This document shows positions 51,460 to 60,451 of a stretch of 64,000 nt of DNA, piece after piece. This DNA is from CALLPQ01 sp964392325. GTDB lineage: Bacteria > Pseudomonadota > Alphaproteobacteria > Caulobacterales > Parvularculaceae. The position numbers and the translations under genes are program-made. Position 1 is the first letter of the stretch. Each line of letters begins with the position of its first letter. The notes under the pieces were generated by a model. The model searched no databases, was not told the DNA's origin, and was given only the letters and a program-made list of their open reading frames with translations. The DNA lies in NCBI GenBank assembly GCA_964392325.1, contig CAYMPJ010000016.1:17834-81833 (forward strand). The letters run 5' to 3'.

Positions 51460-53694
51460 TTAAACAAAGTCCACATTATGATGAAAAGGTAATGAGCGAA
51501 GCCGTTTGCCTGTTAACGCGAAGATCGCATTCCCGAGGGCAGGGGCAGCGGGCGGTGTGCCCGGTTCACCTATTCCTCGTATTTTAGAACCATTTTCCAG
51601 AATTTTGACATGAATATCCGGCGTTTGATACATGCGCAGCGCATCATAGTCGTGAAAATTTGATTGAATAACCTGGCCGTCTTCCACCGTAATTTCTCCC
51701 ATTATGGCAGCGGTTAATCCGTATACCATCCCGCTTTGAAGCTGTGCTTCTATGTTTCGCGGATCAAGGGCAATGCCCACATCAGCTGCGATATAAGCAT
51801 TCACCATTTTCAGGCCCTGCGGGATTTGTGCAACTTCAATAATTTGCGCCGTGGGCACACCAAAGGAAAGATAGAAAGCAACACCCCTTGAATGGCCGCT
51901 GGGGAGTGCTGCCCCCCAGTCAGCCATATCACGGACGGTCTCTAATACTTTGCGGCTGGGACCATGATCAAGTATGTCCAATCGAAAAGCGATAGGGTCA
52001 ACGCCTGCTTTGTGGGCAAGCTCATCAATGGCACTTTCTTGAAAAAATGCGTTTTGAGATGCTCCTACAGAGCGCCAGAACCCAATGGGCAACATGGTGG
52101 GCGCGCGATAGCCATAAACGCGATAATTTTCTATAGAATAGGGATTATCCCATGCATTTTGAACAATCGTAGGATCAGGAATATTGACCTTGGTACCTTG
52201 ACGGGCAAGCCCGTCAATCGCTGCTGGTGAGGCGGCTACGCGCATATCATATGCGGCTAATTTATTATTTTTTATTGCCCCTTTAAAACGCGCCAAGGTT
52301 AATGGTCTGTACACGTCGTGACGCATATCTTCTTCTCGCGTCCATATCATTTTGACCGGCGTTCCCTCCGCCGCCATAGCGATCTGGATGGCTTGTTTGA
52401 CGAAATCTGTTTCCCCGCGACGACCAAACCCGCCGCCAAGCCACATATTATGGATTGTGATATCTTTCGCCTTCAGTCCGGTGAGCTCTTCGGCAATGGT
52501 CACGCAGCGTGTTGGGGCTTGTGAGCCAACCCAGATATCAAGTTTACCTTCCCGGTAATGGGCAACCGCATTCATAGGTTCCATCGTAGAATGAGCCAGA
52601 TAGGGAACAGAATATTCCAACTCGATCTGGTCATTATCATTATCTGAAAGAGCAGTCTCGACATCGCCATCGTCGCGCAATGTGCTGTCGGGTTTTTCGT
52701 CAAAAACGGCAGCGACACCAGCGATCATATCTTTTGTGGTTTCAGGATATGAGGCTTTTTCCCAATTAAAATCTATTTCTTCTATGGCTTTAAATGCCGC
52801 CCAGCTATTGGTTGCAATAACAGCTAATCCATTATCGATGGGAACTATTTGTTTAACGGAGTTGCTGGCTGTGGCCTTTGAGCCATCATAATCAATCAAA
52901 CCGGCACCGAGGTGAGGATTGGTTTTAACGGTTGCATAGAGCATTCCAGGCAGGCGAACATCCATCGCATATTGCGCCGTACCCGTTACTTTTTCAACCA
53001 TATCAAGGCGGTCAAGAGATTTCCCCAGCAATTTCCATTGGGATTTAGGTTTTAACGGCGGATGGGCGGGGAGCTTTATTTTTGCTGCCCCTTCACCAAA
53101 TTCTGTGTACGAGGTTTTTGTACCATCAGGGCTGATTACATAGCCATTTTCAGTAGTGAGTTGAGCTATAGGTAGATTTAGCTGATTAGAGGCTGCTTTA
53201 AGAAGCGCATATCGCGCGGCGGCTCCGGCTTTGCGCATTCTCTCAAATGCATCAGGCGTTGATGATGATCCCCCCGTTGTTTGATTGCCCATCATTTTCC
53301 CGACCACACGAACGATCCCGCGCATTCGTTCAGCCCCGGCGCTTTCATCGGTTACCGCCTTACCCGCCGCTTCCTCCAGCAAAGCCGCATTGTAATAGGC
53401 TTTAGAGGCTGGGCCATGAATAACGTTCACACTCTCAAGACTAACATCCAGCTCTTCTGCCACAAGGGCAGCAAGCGTGGTGCGAACCCCTTGGCCCATT
53501 TCCGCGCGCGGGGAGATAAGTGTGATGCCTTTTTTATCGATGAGAACATAGGGCGTCAGCGCAGTTTCGCCTTCCGCTAAATTAGCCTCTAACGGGTTTG
53601 GATATTTTTTTGTGACTTGATAATAACCAAAAGCAGCACCGCCAACGATTGCTGTTGATCCAATGAGGAATGTGCGTCGGAGAATTTTTCCCAT
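51460..53694 (-). CDS. molybdopterin-binding subunit, isoquinoline/aldehyde oxidoreductase type
   Basis: 744 residues. The N-terminal twin-arginine signal (RRTFLIGSTAIVGGAAFG) targets a folded cofactor-loaded protein to the periplasm. The catalytic body matches the xanthine-oxidase-family large subunit of the IorB group: SPRAEMGQGVRTTLAALVAEEL near 60, LGGGFGRRGE near 420, and a GIGEPGTPPAAPALGNAIFALTG ending with the conserved Glu. It hydroxylates an aldehyde or N-heterocycle using molybdopterin cytosine dinucleotide. It overlaps the 2Fe-2S subunit gene by one base. Substrate unknown. Confidence 0.9.
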   Translation of the reverse strand: MGKILRRTFLIGSTAIVGGAAFGYYQVTKKYPNPLEANLAEGETALTPYVLIDKKGITLISPRAEMGQGVRTTLAALVAEELDVSLESVNVIHGPASKAYYNAALLEEAAGKAVTDESAGAERMRGIVRVVGKMMGNQTTGGSSSTPDAFERMRKAGAAARYALLKAASNQLNLPIAQLTTENGYVISPDGTKTSYTEFGEGAAKIKLPAHPPLKPKSQWKLLGKSLDRLDMVEKVTGTAQYAMDVRLPGMLYATVKTNPHLGAGLIDYDGSKATASNSVKQIVPIDNGLAVIATNSWAAFKAIEEIDFNWEKASYPETTKDMIAGVAAVFDEKPDSTLRDDGDVETALSDNDNDQIELEYSVPYLAHSTMEPMNAVAHYREGKLDIWVGSQAPTRCVTIAEELTGLKAKDITIHNMWLGGGFGRRGETDFVKQAIQIAMAAEGTPVKMIWTREEDMRHDVYRPLTLARFKGAIKNNKLAAYDMRVAASPAAIDGLARQGTKVNIPDPTIVQNAWDNPYSIENYRVYGYRAPTMLPIGFWRSVGASQNAFFQESAIDELAHKAGVDPIAFRLDILDHGPSRKVLETVRDMADWGAALPSGHSRGVAFYLSFGVPTAQIIEVAQIPQGLKMVNAYIAADVGIALDPRNIEAQLQSGMVYGLTAAIMGEITVEDGQVIQSNFHDYDALRMYQTPDIHVKILENGSKIRGIGEPGTPPAAPALGNAIFALTGKRLRSLPFHHNVDFV

Positions 53695-54161
53695 TATGCT
53701 GCTCCCTCATTTTTTAGGCGGCTTGCCGCATCATGAATAGCTGCACGGATTCGAACATAGGTGCCGCACCGGCAAATATTGCCAGACATTGCCTTATCGA
53801 TTTCTTCATCTGTGGGGTTGTCAATTTGCGAGAGCAGGGCGGATGCGGTCATGATCTGCCCGGATTGACAAAACCCGCATTGGGCTACTTGGTGTTTAAC
53901 CCAGGCTTCTTGTACCGCGCTTAAAGCTTCAGGGTTGCCAATCCCCTCGATGGTGGTTATGTCGCCATCAACAAGCTTCAGAGGCAAAGAGCAAGACCGC
54001 GTGGGCTCCCCATTTATGTGCACGGTGCAAGCACCGCACATGGCGATCCCGCAGCCATATTTCGTTCCTGTCAACCCAATTTCATCGCGCAACACCCAGA
54101 GAAGCGGCGTCTCCGGGTCAACATCGACCTCATGGTCTTGCCCGTTAATGGTGAGTTTCAT
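53694..54161 (-). CDS. (2Fe-2S)-binding subunit of molybdenum hydroxylase
   Basis: 155 residues. A plant-type ferredoxin domain (YGCGIAMCGACTVHINGE, four cysteines around 38-58) is followed by the helical second [2Fe-2S] domain (QCGFCQSGQIM and NICRCGTYVRIR). This is the IorA/CoxS type small subunit. It is exported together with the Tat-bearing large subunit, since it has no signal of its own. First gene of a three-gene operon ending in the cytochrome c. No XdhC-type maturase gene is adjacent. Confidence 0.93.
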   Translation of the reverse strand: MKLTINGQDHEVDVDPETPLLWVLRDEIGLTGTKYGCGIAMCGACTVHINGEPTRSCSLPLKLVDGDITTIEGIGNPEALSAVQEAWVKHQVAQCGFCQSGQIMTASALLSQIDNPTDEEIDKAMSGNICRCGTYVRIRAAIHDAASRLKNEGAA

Positions 54162-54301
54162 ATAACCGATCCCTCTCTATCGTGCTCAAAATCATGCAAT
54201 CAGGTTTTGTCTTTGCGGGCAATAAGTGACTGCAGTTATAAAGTAACTTCGGGCAGATTCATGCCCTAAATCGTGTCGGTATTTTGCTAGAGGGCATCAT
54301 A

Positions 54302-55135
54302 TCAGATTCCGAGCCGCAAAAAAGTACGATCGTCAAAAGAACATTGACCCGGCATCATACCTTTCGAGGTACAGTTTTCGCCGATGCAAAGAGGGTCACG
54401 CGATAAAATCCCGGATAATGCCTGTTCGGTCAGGGTGAGATTATCAAGCAATATAGGGTATCCATCGCTGGACAATATTATTTCATCAATTTCTTGAGGG
54501 ATTGGTGTGACCTCGATAAATAAATCCGGGACGGAAATGCCGTTAATCACCCCATATCCTAGAGGATGATCGACACGGTTGGCAAAATCGAGAAGCGGGG
54601 CAAAAAACGTCGAAAAGCTCGCTGCATAGGCATCGCTCACCATAATTTCTTCCACGGTCATCCCGCGCATCATCATGGCATTGATAAAAACCGCCCTTTG
54701 GCGCGCGCCAATGGACTCCACTTCAAGTTCATTGGTATAGGTACGCTCGGCAAAGCGAAACTGGCAATCGCCCACACGCCACATCTCGCGCTTTGCACTA
54801 TGAAATAATGCCAGATGAAAGCCGCCCGTATAGCGCAAATCGGACAATTGGTGGTCTTGTTTTGTATGAGCCAGCACATTTGTTAATTCATCAATCAGGT
54901 CGCGCGGATTTAATGTATGAGACTTCTTTTCAAATGCACAAATAATATTCACAGCCGCATCGAGGGCTGTTTGAATCATATCGGTCTTCATATATCCGGG
55001 GCCGCGTGACCCATCGATTACACCAAATATGTTATCACCAATTACGAGTCTATCTTCTGTATAGGAATTATCAGCAATTTTTCCATGAGCAAATTTTTCG
55101 ATTATTCTGATCTCTGGAACAGAGGTAACGGGCAT
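54302..55135 (-). CDS. divergent PP2C-like serine/threonine phosphatase
   Basis: 277 residues. Motifs in PP2C order are an acidic ED pair near 27-28 (YTEDRLVIGDN), FGVIDGSRG (D41-G42, where canonical enzymes have DGMGG), WRVGDCQFRF near 120, ILSSDGYPIL near 225, and FDDRTFLRLGI at the end, where metal-binding proteins have DNxT. The metal-ligand aspartates are mostly retained. It starts 6 nt after dctM ends, so it is the last gene of the TRAP operon. A role in controlling transport by dephosphorylation is inference; it may be a catalytically altered relative. Confidence 0.7.
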   Translation of the reverse strand: MPVTSVPEIRIIEKFAHGKIADNSYTEDRLVIGDNIFGVIDGSRGPGYMKTDMIQTALDAAVNIICAFEKKSHTLNPRDLIDELTNVLAHTKQDHQLSDLRYTGGFHLALFHSAKREMWRVGDCQFRFAERTYTNELEVESIGARQRAVFINAMMMRGMTVEEIMVSDAYAASFSTFFAPLLDFANRVDHPLGYGVINGISVPDLFIEVTPIPQEIDEIILSSDGYPILLDNLTLTEQALSGILSRDPLCIGENCTSKGMMPGQCSFDDRTFLRLGI

Positions 55136-55141
55136 TTTTAC

Positions 55142-56797
55142 TTATCCATAAAGTTGATCAGGCAGCCATGTCGCAATTTGGGGAAAGAGTATTAAAACCC
55201 CAAGAGCAATAATCTGAATAATGATAAAGGGGAGGGCACCGCGATAGATTTGTGAGGTTTTTATTTCTGGAGGCGCAACGCCGCGCAAATAAAATAACGC
55301 AAATCCAAATGGGGGCGTTAAAAAGGAAGTTTGCAAATTCATCGCCATTAAAACGCCAAGCCACACCGGATCGAGACCCATGCCTAATAAGATGGGCGCA
55401 ACAAGCGGGACAACAACCAGTGTGATTTCAATAAAATCGAGAAAAAAGCCGAGGATAAACATAACAAGCATGACCATCGCAACAGCGCCGATGACCCCGC
55501 CCGGTGTTGCTTCAAGGGTGTGGCGTACTGTTTCGTCGCCGCCAAGTCCTCGAAACACAAGCGAAAATAATGCCGCTCCGATCAAAATAGTAAAAACCAT
55601 CGTCGTCACTCTGGTGGTTTGATCTACGATTTCACTGGCGAGATTTTTTTTAAGTAAGGTGCGCAAGCTATCAATGATACCGGGCAAAATGGCTAAACAG
55701 GATATCATCGCGATCCATATCGTTACCTGCTCCACTGGGCTGATGTCGCTGCGTCCCAGACGTAAGTCCACAAATTGAGTTAGGATAAACAACCCGAATA
55801 TTGAGCCGGCTGTGATAGAGATAGCTGTGCGGCCCGTTATCAACCGGGTAATAAACCGGGGAGGTGCCGACGATAGGTTTTTATCATCACCAAGGCGCAA
55901 TCCGGCAATTAAAAGGGCGCCGACGGCACCAACACTTGCCGCTTCTGTTGGGGTGGCAACACCCAATAGGATTGAGCCCAGAACAGCGATGATTAAAATA
56001 AGCGGCGCTGGCAGAATACGCGCTGCGGCGCCCCAAATTTCTTTTTTGGAGCCCAGCTCAGCGGCTGGAATGGCTGGCGCTTTATGCCCCTGAAAAACGG
56101 CAACCCCGATTTGCCAGCTAATATACAAGCCAACCAGGAGCAATCCGGGAAATAATGCGCCTGCAAATAAATCTCCCGCAGAGACGGCTTCGGGTGAGAA
56201 GTTTCCTGCTTCCAATTGAGATTTTTGATAGGCATTTGAAATTGCATCGCCAAGAAGAATAAGAACAATCGAGGGAGGAATGATCTGTCCGAGGGTTCCG
56301 GCAGCAGCAATGGTACCGGAGGCAAAAGCAGGATCATAGCCTCTTCGTAACATTGTTGGGAGGCTGAGCAATCCCATGGTTACCACAGTTGCGCCGACAA
56401 TACCGGTGGACGCTGCGAGCAAAGCCCCCACAATTGTTACCGAAATTCCGAGGCCGCCCCGCAAAGAGCCAAATAATTTGGCCATCGCATCAAGTAAATC
56501 TTCTGCGATTTTGGATTTTTCCAAAATGACGCCCATTAATATAAACATTGGTACGGCGATCAGCGTTGTATTGGTCACCGAGCCAAATATTCGTTGCGGG
56601 AATGGCCTAATAAAACTGATATCAAATACGTTAAAGGCCATACCGATTACAGCAAAGATGAGCGCCGTTCCTGCAAGGCTAAAGGCCGCAGGGAATCCCA
56701 ACAGTAACAGGGCGCATAAAGTGATTACCATTGCGATATCGAGATAAGGGACCACAACACAAGGGCAGACGCCAACACCGTGGAGGATTGCATCCAT
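55142..56797 (-). CDS. dctM: TRAP transporter large permease (DctM)
   Basis: 551 residues with 12 or more membrane segments. FGSVTNTTLIAVPMFILMGVIL, SILGVATPTEAASVGAVGAL and FLTPPFGFALFYLRGVAP are DctM hallmarks. Its ATG overlaps the dctQ stop (TAATG), giving translational coupling. The first about 18 residues before the first helix are unusual and may not be translated if an internal start is used. It is the sodium-driven channel of the TRAP system. Confidence 0.92.
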   Translation of the reverse strand: MDAILHGVGVCPCVVVPYLDIAMVITLCALLLLGFPAAFSLAGTALIFAVIGMAFNVFDISFIRPFPQRIFGSVTNTTLIAVPMFILMGVILEKSKIAEDLLDAMAKLFGSLRGGLGISVTIVGALLAASTGIVGATVVTMGLLSLPTMLRRGYDPAFASGTIAAAGTLGQIIPPSIVLILLGDAISNAYQKSQLEAGNFSPEAVSAGDLFAGALFPGLLLVGLYISWQIGVAVFQGHKAPAIPAAELGSKKEIWGAAARILPAPLILIIAVLGSILLGVATPTEAASVGAVGALLIAGLRLGDDKNLSSAPPRFITRLITGRTAISITAGSIFGLFILTQFVDLRLGRSDISPVEQVTIWIAMISCLAILPGIIDSLRTLLKKNLASEIVDQTTRVTTMVFTILIGAALFSLVFRGLGGDETVRHTLEATPGGVIGAVAMVMLVMFILGFFLDFIEITLVVVPLVAPILLGMGLDPVWLGVLMAMNLQTSFLTPPFGFALFYLRGVAPPEIKTSQIYRGALPFIIIQIIALGVLILFPQIATWLPDQLYG

Positions 56798-57594
56798 TAG
56801 AATGTCCTCTTTTTTTGTCTGGCTATCAGTAGTTTATCAACATTTTGATAGGCTGTGTGGTAACCCGCAAGAAGTAACAAAATCGCAAATGCCGGGATCA
56901 GGGATTTTAACAAAAACAATAAGGGTAGACCGGAAGTCTCGTTCGAGCCCTCCACAGATTGCCATGAGGAAAATACATAAGGCGCAGCCGTCCACAATAA
57001 TAAAAGACAAACGGGGATCAGCATTGCGTAAGTGCCAAACAAATTGATGATTGCTTTTCGTGGCTCGCTTTTTTCACGGTAGAAGACATCAACGCGAACA
57101 TGATCATCTGTTATTAGCGCATATCCGGCAGCGAGAAGAAAAACAGCGCCGTGCATATAGGTGATGCTTTCTTGCATCCAAATGGAGTTTACCCCAAACA
57201 CATAGCGCAAAATAACAATCGAGAATTGCACGAGCGCCATAACAATAACCAACCACATTACGGTTCGCGCGGTCGAGCGGGTGAACTTATTGGTAAGCTC
57301 TGATAATTGGTGACCCCATTTTTCAAATCCACCGGATATATTGATAAATAACCCGACGATCACCACGCTAAGCGTCCATAGGCCAAGCGCGGGTTGAAAA
57401 GGCGCGTAGCCTTTTCCGGGCAAGCTAATTAAAAAAAAGCTGGCCAGGATTACAGAACCGAGCACAAGAATAAGCCAAATGAAAAACTGGGAATTTGATT
57501 TATGCGCGATCAATCGTGCAAGGGGTATAAACAAAAGCGGGAACAGTAATCCCGCCACGAGCCAGTTAAGGAATATGCCAATCCATTCAAGCAT
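56797..57594 (-). CDS. dctQ: TRAP transporter small permease (DctQ) with N-terminal extension
   Basis: 265 residues from the ATG at 57594 (AAGG 8 nt upstream), 10 nt after dctP; a longer frame into dctP is rejected. The DctQ core (about 100-250) has FGVNSIWMQESITYMHGAVFLLAAGYALITDDHVRVDVFY, the family signature. In front of it lie about 95 extra residues with three hydrophobic segments. Typical DctQ proteins are about 160-200 residues, so the extension is unusual. Works with DctM as the membrane part of the TRAP system. Confidence 0.88.
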   Translation of the reverse strand: MLEWIGIFLNWLVAGLLFPLLFIPLARLIAHKSNSQFFIWLILVLGSVILASFFLISLPGKGYAPFQPALGLWTLSVVIVGLFINISGGFEKWGHQLSELTNKFTRSTARTVMWLVIVMALVQFSIVILRYVFGVNSIWMQESITYMHGAVFLLAAGYALITDDHVRVDVFYREKSEPRKAIINLFGTYAMLIPVCLLLLWTAAPYVFSSWQSVEGSNETSGLPLLFLLKSLIPAFAILLLLAGYHTAYQNVDKLLIARQKKRTF

Positions 57595-57604
57595 GAGTGT
57601 GACC

Positions 57605-58735
57605 TTAAAATGAAAAGACGCGGCGGCGCGCCGCCATAAAGGGTTCTTCAGAAACCGCAGACCATTGCTGGGAACGGGTGAGGGATTGTTTATAGCTTTC
57701 AAATATGCGCCTTGTGATATCATCGCCGGCAGCAACTTCATCCATCACATTTTTCGTTTCGCTTCCCAAGGCGGCCATTACGTCTTCCGGGAATTGTCGA
57801 AGTTGCACATCGTGTTCGTTGACGAGCTCCTCCAGAGCAAGGGCATTAAAGTGCCCATATTGGGCGATCGATAAATGATTGGCTTGATGACAAGCGGCGC
57901 GCAAAATTGCTTGTTCTTGCGGACTCAAACTATTCCATAAATCAAGGTTTATACCCGCGGCCAATTGTGCTCCCGGTTCATGAAAACCTGGCCAATAGTA
58001 ATATTTAGCTTCCCTGTGAAATCCGAATGCAAGATCATTCCATGGCCCCACCCATTCAGTGCCATCTATCGCCCCGGACTGAAGCGCCTGATAAATTTCT
58101 CCGCCAGCAATGGCAACAGCAGATGCCCCGATCCTGCGTAAAACTTCGCCGCCAAGGCCGGGCATGCGGATTTTAAGACCGCGCATGTCTTCGAGAGAAT
58201 TAATTTCCTTTTTATACCAGCCGCCTAATTGGTGGGTGCTATTACCAGCGCAAAACGGCTTGATATTATAGCCCTTTGAGAGCTCATCCCAGAGCTCCTG
58301 TCCGCCTCCATATTCCGTCCACGCCATAATTTCCATGGCTGTCATGCCAAAAGGAATGGCTGTGAAAAACGCAAATCCGGGGGATTTACCCACCCAGTAA
58401 TATTCGGCTCCGTGATAAATATCTGCTGAGCCGTTCGAGACGGCGTCGAAGGATTCAAAGGCCGGAACCAGTTCACCGGCACCATAGACGGTCACTTTCA
58501 TTGCCCCGCCGCTCATCGCGGTTGTAAATTTGGCGACATTTTCCGCCATGGTGCCAAGGCCGGGAAAGTCTTTAGGCCAAGTGGTGACCATTTTATATTC
58601 TCGTGGTGTGATATTGCCGCAAGCGGCCTCGGCGCTAAGCGCGCCCACTTTTGCATAGTCACCGCAATCGCAACCAGCCAGCCCCGCACTTCCCATTAAG
58701 GCGCCCCCAGCGAGAAGTTTTCTTCTATTGATCAT
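57605..58735 (-). CDS. dctP: TRAP substrate-binding protein (DctP), 2-oxoacid type
   Basis: 376 residues. The N-terminus MINRRKLLAGGALMGSAGLAGC combines an RRK Tat-like start with a lipobox (LAGC22), so it is probably a membrane-tethered lipoprotein. The body resembles TakP-like binding proteins for 2-oxo monocarboxylates: PGLGTMAENVAKFTTAMSGG, VYGAGELVPAFESFDAVSNG, and AIDGTEWVGPWNDLAFG with the conserved Trp/Arg region. It captures an organic acid, probably a 2-oxoacid, in the periplasm and delivers it to DctQM. Confidence 0.9.
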   Translation of the reverse strand: MINRRKLLAGGALMGSAGLAGCDCGDYAKVGALSAEAACGNITPREYKMVTTWPKDFPGLGTMAENVAKFTTAMSGGAMKVTVYGAGELVPAFESFDAVSNGSADIYHGAEYYWVGKSPGFAFFTAIPFGMTAMEIMAWTEYGGGQELWDELSKGYNIKPFCAGNSTHQLGGWYKKEINSLEDMRGLKIRMPGLGGEVLRRIGASAVAIAGGEIYQALQSGAIDGTEWVGPWNDLAFGFHREAKYYYWPGFHEPGAQLAAGINLDLWNSLSPQEQAILRAACHQANHLSIAQYGHFNALALEELVNEHDVQLRQFPEDVMAALGSETKNVMDEVAAGDDITRRIFESYKQSLTRSQQWSAVSEEPFMAARRRVFSF

Positions 58736-58911
58736 AGATTATTTTCCTACCCATCAGCCGAAATTTTAAAAATTATGGCTGGGTTTTAAAAATTTTACTA
58801 TGATTATCATGATTTTATTTATTGTCAGATGATTTTAACCGGAAAGGGAGAATCGTCCGGAAAAATAGAGCGCGCAAGTACCGCTAATTGAGACACAAAA
58901 ATAGCTTTGCT

Positions 58912-60363
58912 TTATCGCACACTATTTAGAATGCCCGCAACGGTCTCTTCAATACATAAACCAACGTCTCTGGTATAAACATTGGCTTTTGCCGCCAAAG
59001 AGATCGGCCCGCCCTGATTATCATAAAACATGGTATTATGAATAATGCTGGTGATGCGTCCGGCAATTTTATGGATTTTGTCATCATGGCTACGATTTAG
59101 GGCTGTCGCGCAGACAAGTCCATAACGGTTCGTGCCAATTTGCCCAATAAAATCTTCCGCCCTTATTACCCGGTTTATCAATGGGCCTATCTGGTTAAGG
59201 ATTTTACGGTTGGAGATATTGATATCTTTTGCGCGCGCGATATGAATTGCCAAAAAATTAAGTGGACGTTCTGCGCAATCTGCATTTTTAATGAGGGCAT
59301 GGGTGTGATGGGCAAAAAATTCGCTACTATATAGCAATGAGAGCTCGTCGCGAATAACGGGTATATGGTCTGCATGATCGAGTCCGGTAGCGCGCAATTG
59401 TGCTTGCATTGAAGAGATTGTCTTGGTGAAATTAAAAATATTATCAATCAGTATACCGCCGCACGGCATAATATGATCGCTAGATAAAACACTGTTGGCA
59501 CCGCGTATCGTGACCATCATATCGCGTTGAACTTGCCCATCGGGGATTACGTGAATAACGGGGATAGATTTAAAGCGTGTATGTCGACGCATGGTGCGAG
59601 CAAGCGCGATCAATGGATCTCCCTTTTGGCTTGGAAAAAACACCGCGCCATCAATCATATTGCTTTCTAGTGCTCGAATAGCTTGGCCCGGGCGATACGC
59701 ACATTTGACCGTGTGGCCGCTATCTTCCAATGCATTGATTAACGATAAAATCTCCCGTCCCGGCTTCCCAGCGATTAATGTTGTCTTGGGTCCGCCTTGA
59801 GCAGGGGAAGGTATAGAGAATTTAGGGAGCGCCGGCGCGGGTGATGAACTGGTATCCAGTTTCACCGAAGGTTTATCATTGAAATTATCGAGGCTCTGGT
59901 TGCGACGGTTAAATTCATTATAGATTGTTTTTGCACGTATCATTTCGCGAAATTCGTCATGGAGGCAGTCAATGAGATCCTCGCCAAGATAAATCCGCCC
60001 TGCATGGCTCAATCTCTTTATAATTGGTTCGGGAGTGTGAACACTCAACAAAAAGAGAATTTGAAAACGATAATTTTTAGCAGCTAATACGATTTTATCA
60101 GTCATTTCCAAATGGAGAAAAGTCTGCCTTAAATCGATTAACCCTAAATCCGCGGACCAACCGGGCTTATCCTCGCCTTTAGGAAATGTGCCTTCCACAG
60201 GCAGGATTTCTAATCCGCTCATTTCGCACTGAGCTATAATGGCCGGGTCAATTGGTTCATAATCACACAAATTCGCATAACTTGCATTGAGGATAGCGAT
60301 TGATCCCCGCACAGCGTGTGTCTCGCCTGGATGCGAATTTTGTGAAAGAAACTCCTTAGTCAT
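58912..60363 (-). CDS. regulator with receiver-like domains and a degenerate GGDEF domain
   Basis: 483 residues, apparently soluble. The N-terminal about 150 residues look like a degenerate receiver (ILNASYANLCDYEPID start), and a second receiver-like segment (about 195-310) has strand-helix alternation (TTLIAGKPGREILSLINALEDSG). The C-terminal about 165 residues follow a GGDEF pattern (FLAIHIARAKDIN, then RAEDFIGQIGTNRYGLVCA), but the signature GGDEF is replaced by GTNRY, so diguanylate cyclase activity is unlikely. This layout recalls c-di-GMP receptor proteins such as PopA of Caulobacter. Binding of c-di-GMP is inferred, not shown. Confidence 0.72.
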   Translation of the reverse strand: MTKEFLSQNSHPGETHAVRGSIAILNASYANLCDYEPIDPAIIAQCEMSGLEILPVEGTFPKGEDKPGWSADLGLIDLRQTFLHLEMTDKIVLAAKNYRFQILFLLSVHTPEPIIKRLSHAGRIYLGEDLIDCLHDEFREMIRAKTIYNEFNRRNQSLDNFNDKPSVKLDTSSSPAPALPKFSIPSPAQGGPKTTLIAGKPGREILSLINALEDSGHTVKCAYRPGQAIRALESNMIDGAVFFPSQKGDPLIALARTMRRHTRFKSIPVIHVIPDGQVQRDMMVTIRGANSVLSSDHIMPCGGILIDNIFNFTKTISSMQAQLRATGLDHADHIPVIRDELSLLYSSEFFAHHTHALIKNADCAERPLNFLAIHIARAKDINISNRKILNQIGPLINRVIRAEDFIGQIGTNRYGLVCATALNRSHDDKIHKIAGRITSIIHNTMFYDNQGGPISLAAKANVYTRDVGLCIEETVAGILNSVR

Positions 60364-60451
60364 AAACCGTCCAAGATAATTTATAGATATCCGGGGGGTT
60401 ATTGGAGCTGACCCGAATAAAATGCCAATAAAATCAACGCCTACTAAGGCG

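Noticed and set aside
57595..57741. Longer N-terminus for dctQ reaching into dctP
   Set aside because: The extra 49 residues are out-of-frame dctP codons; the ATG at 57594 has an AAGG site.
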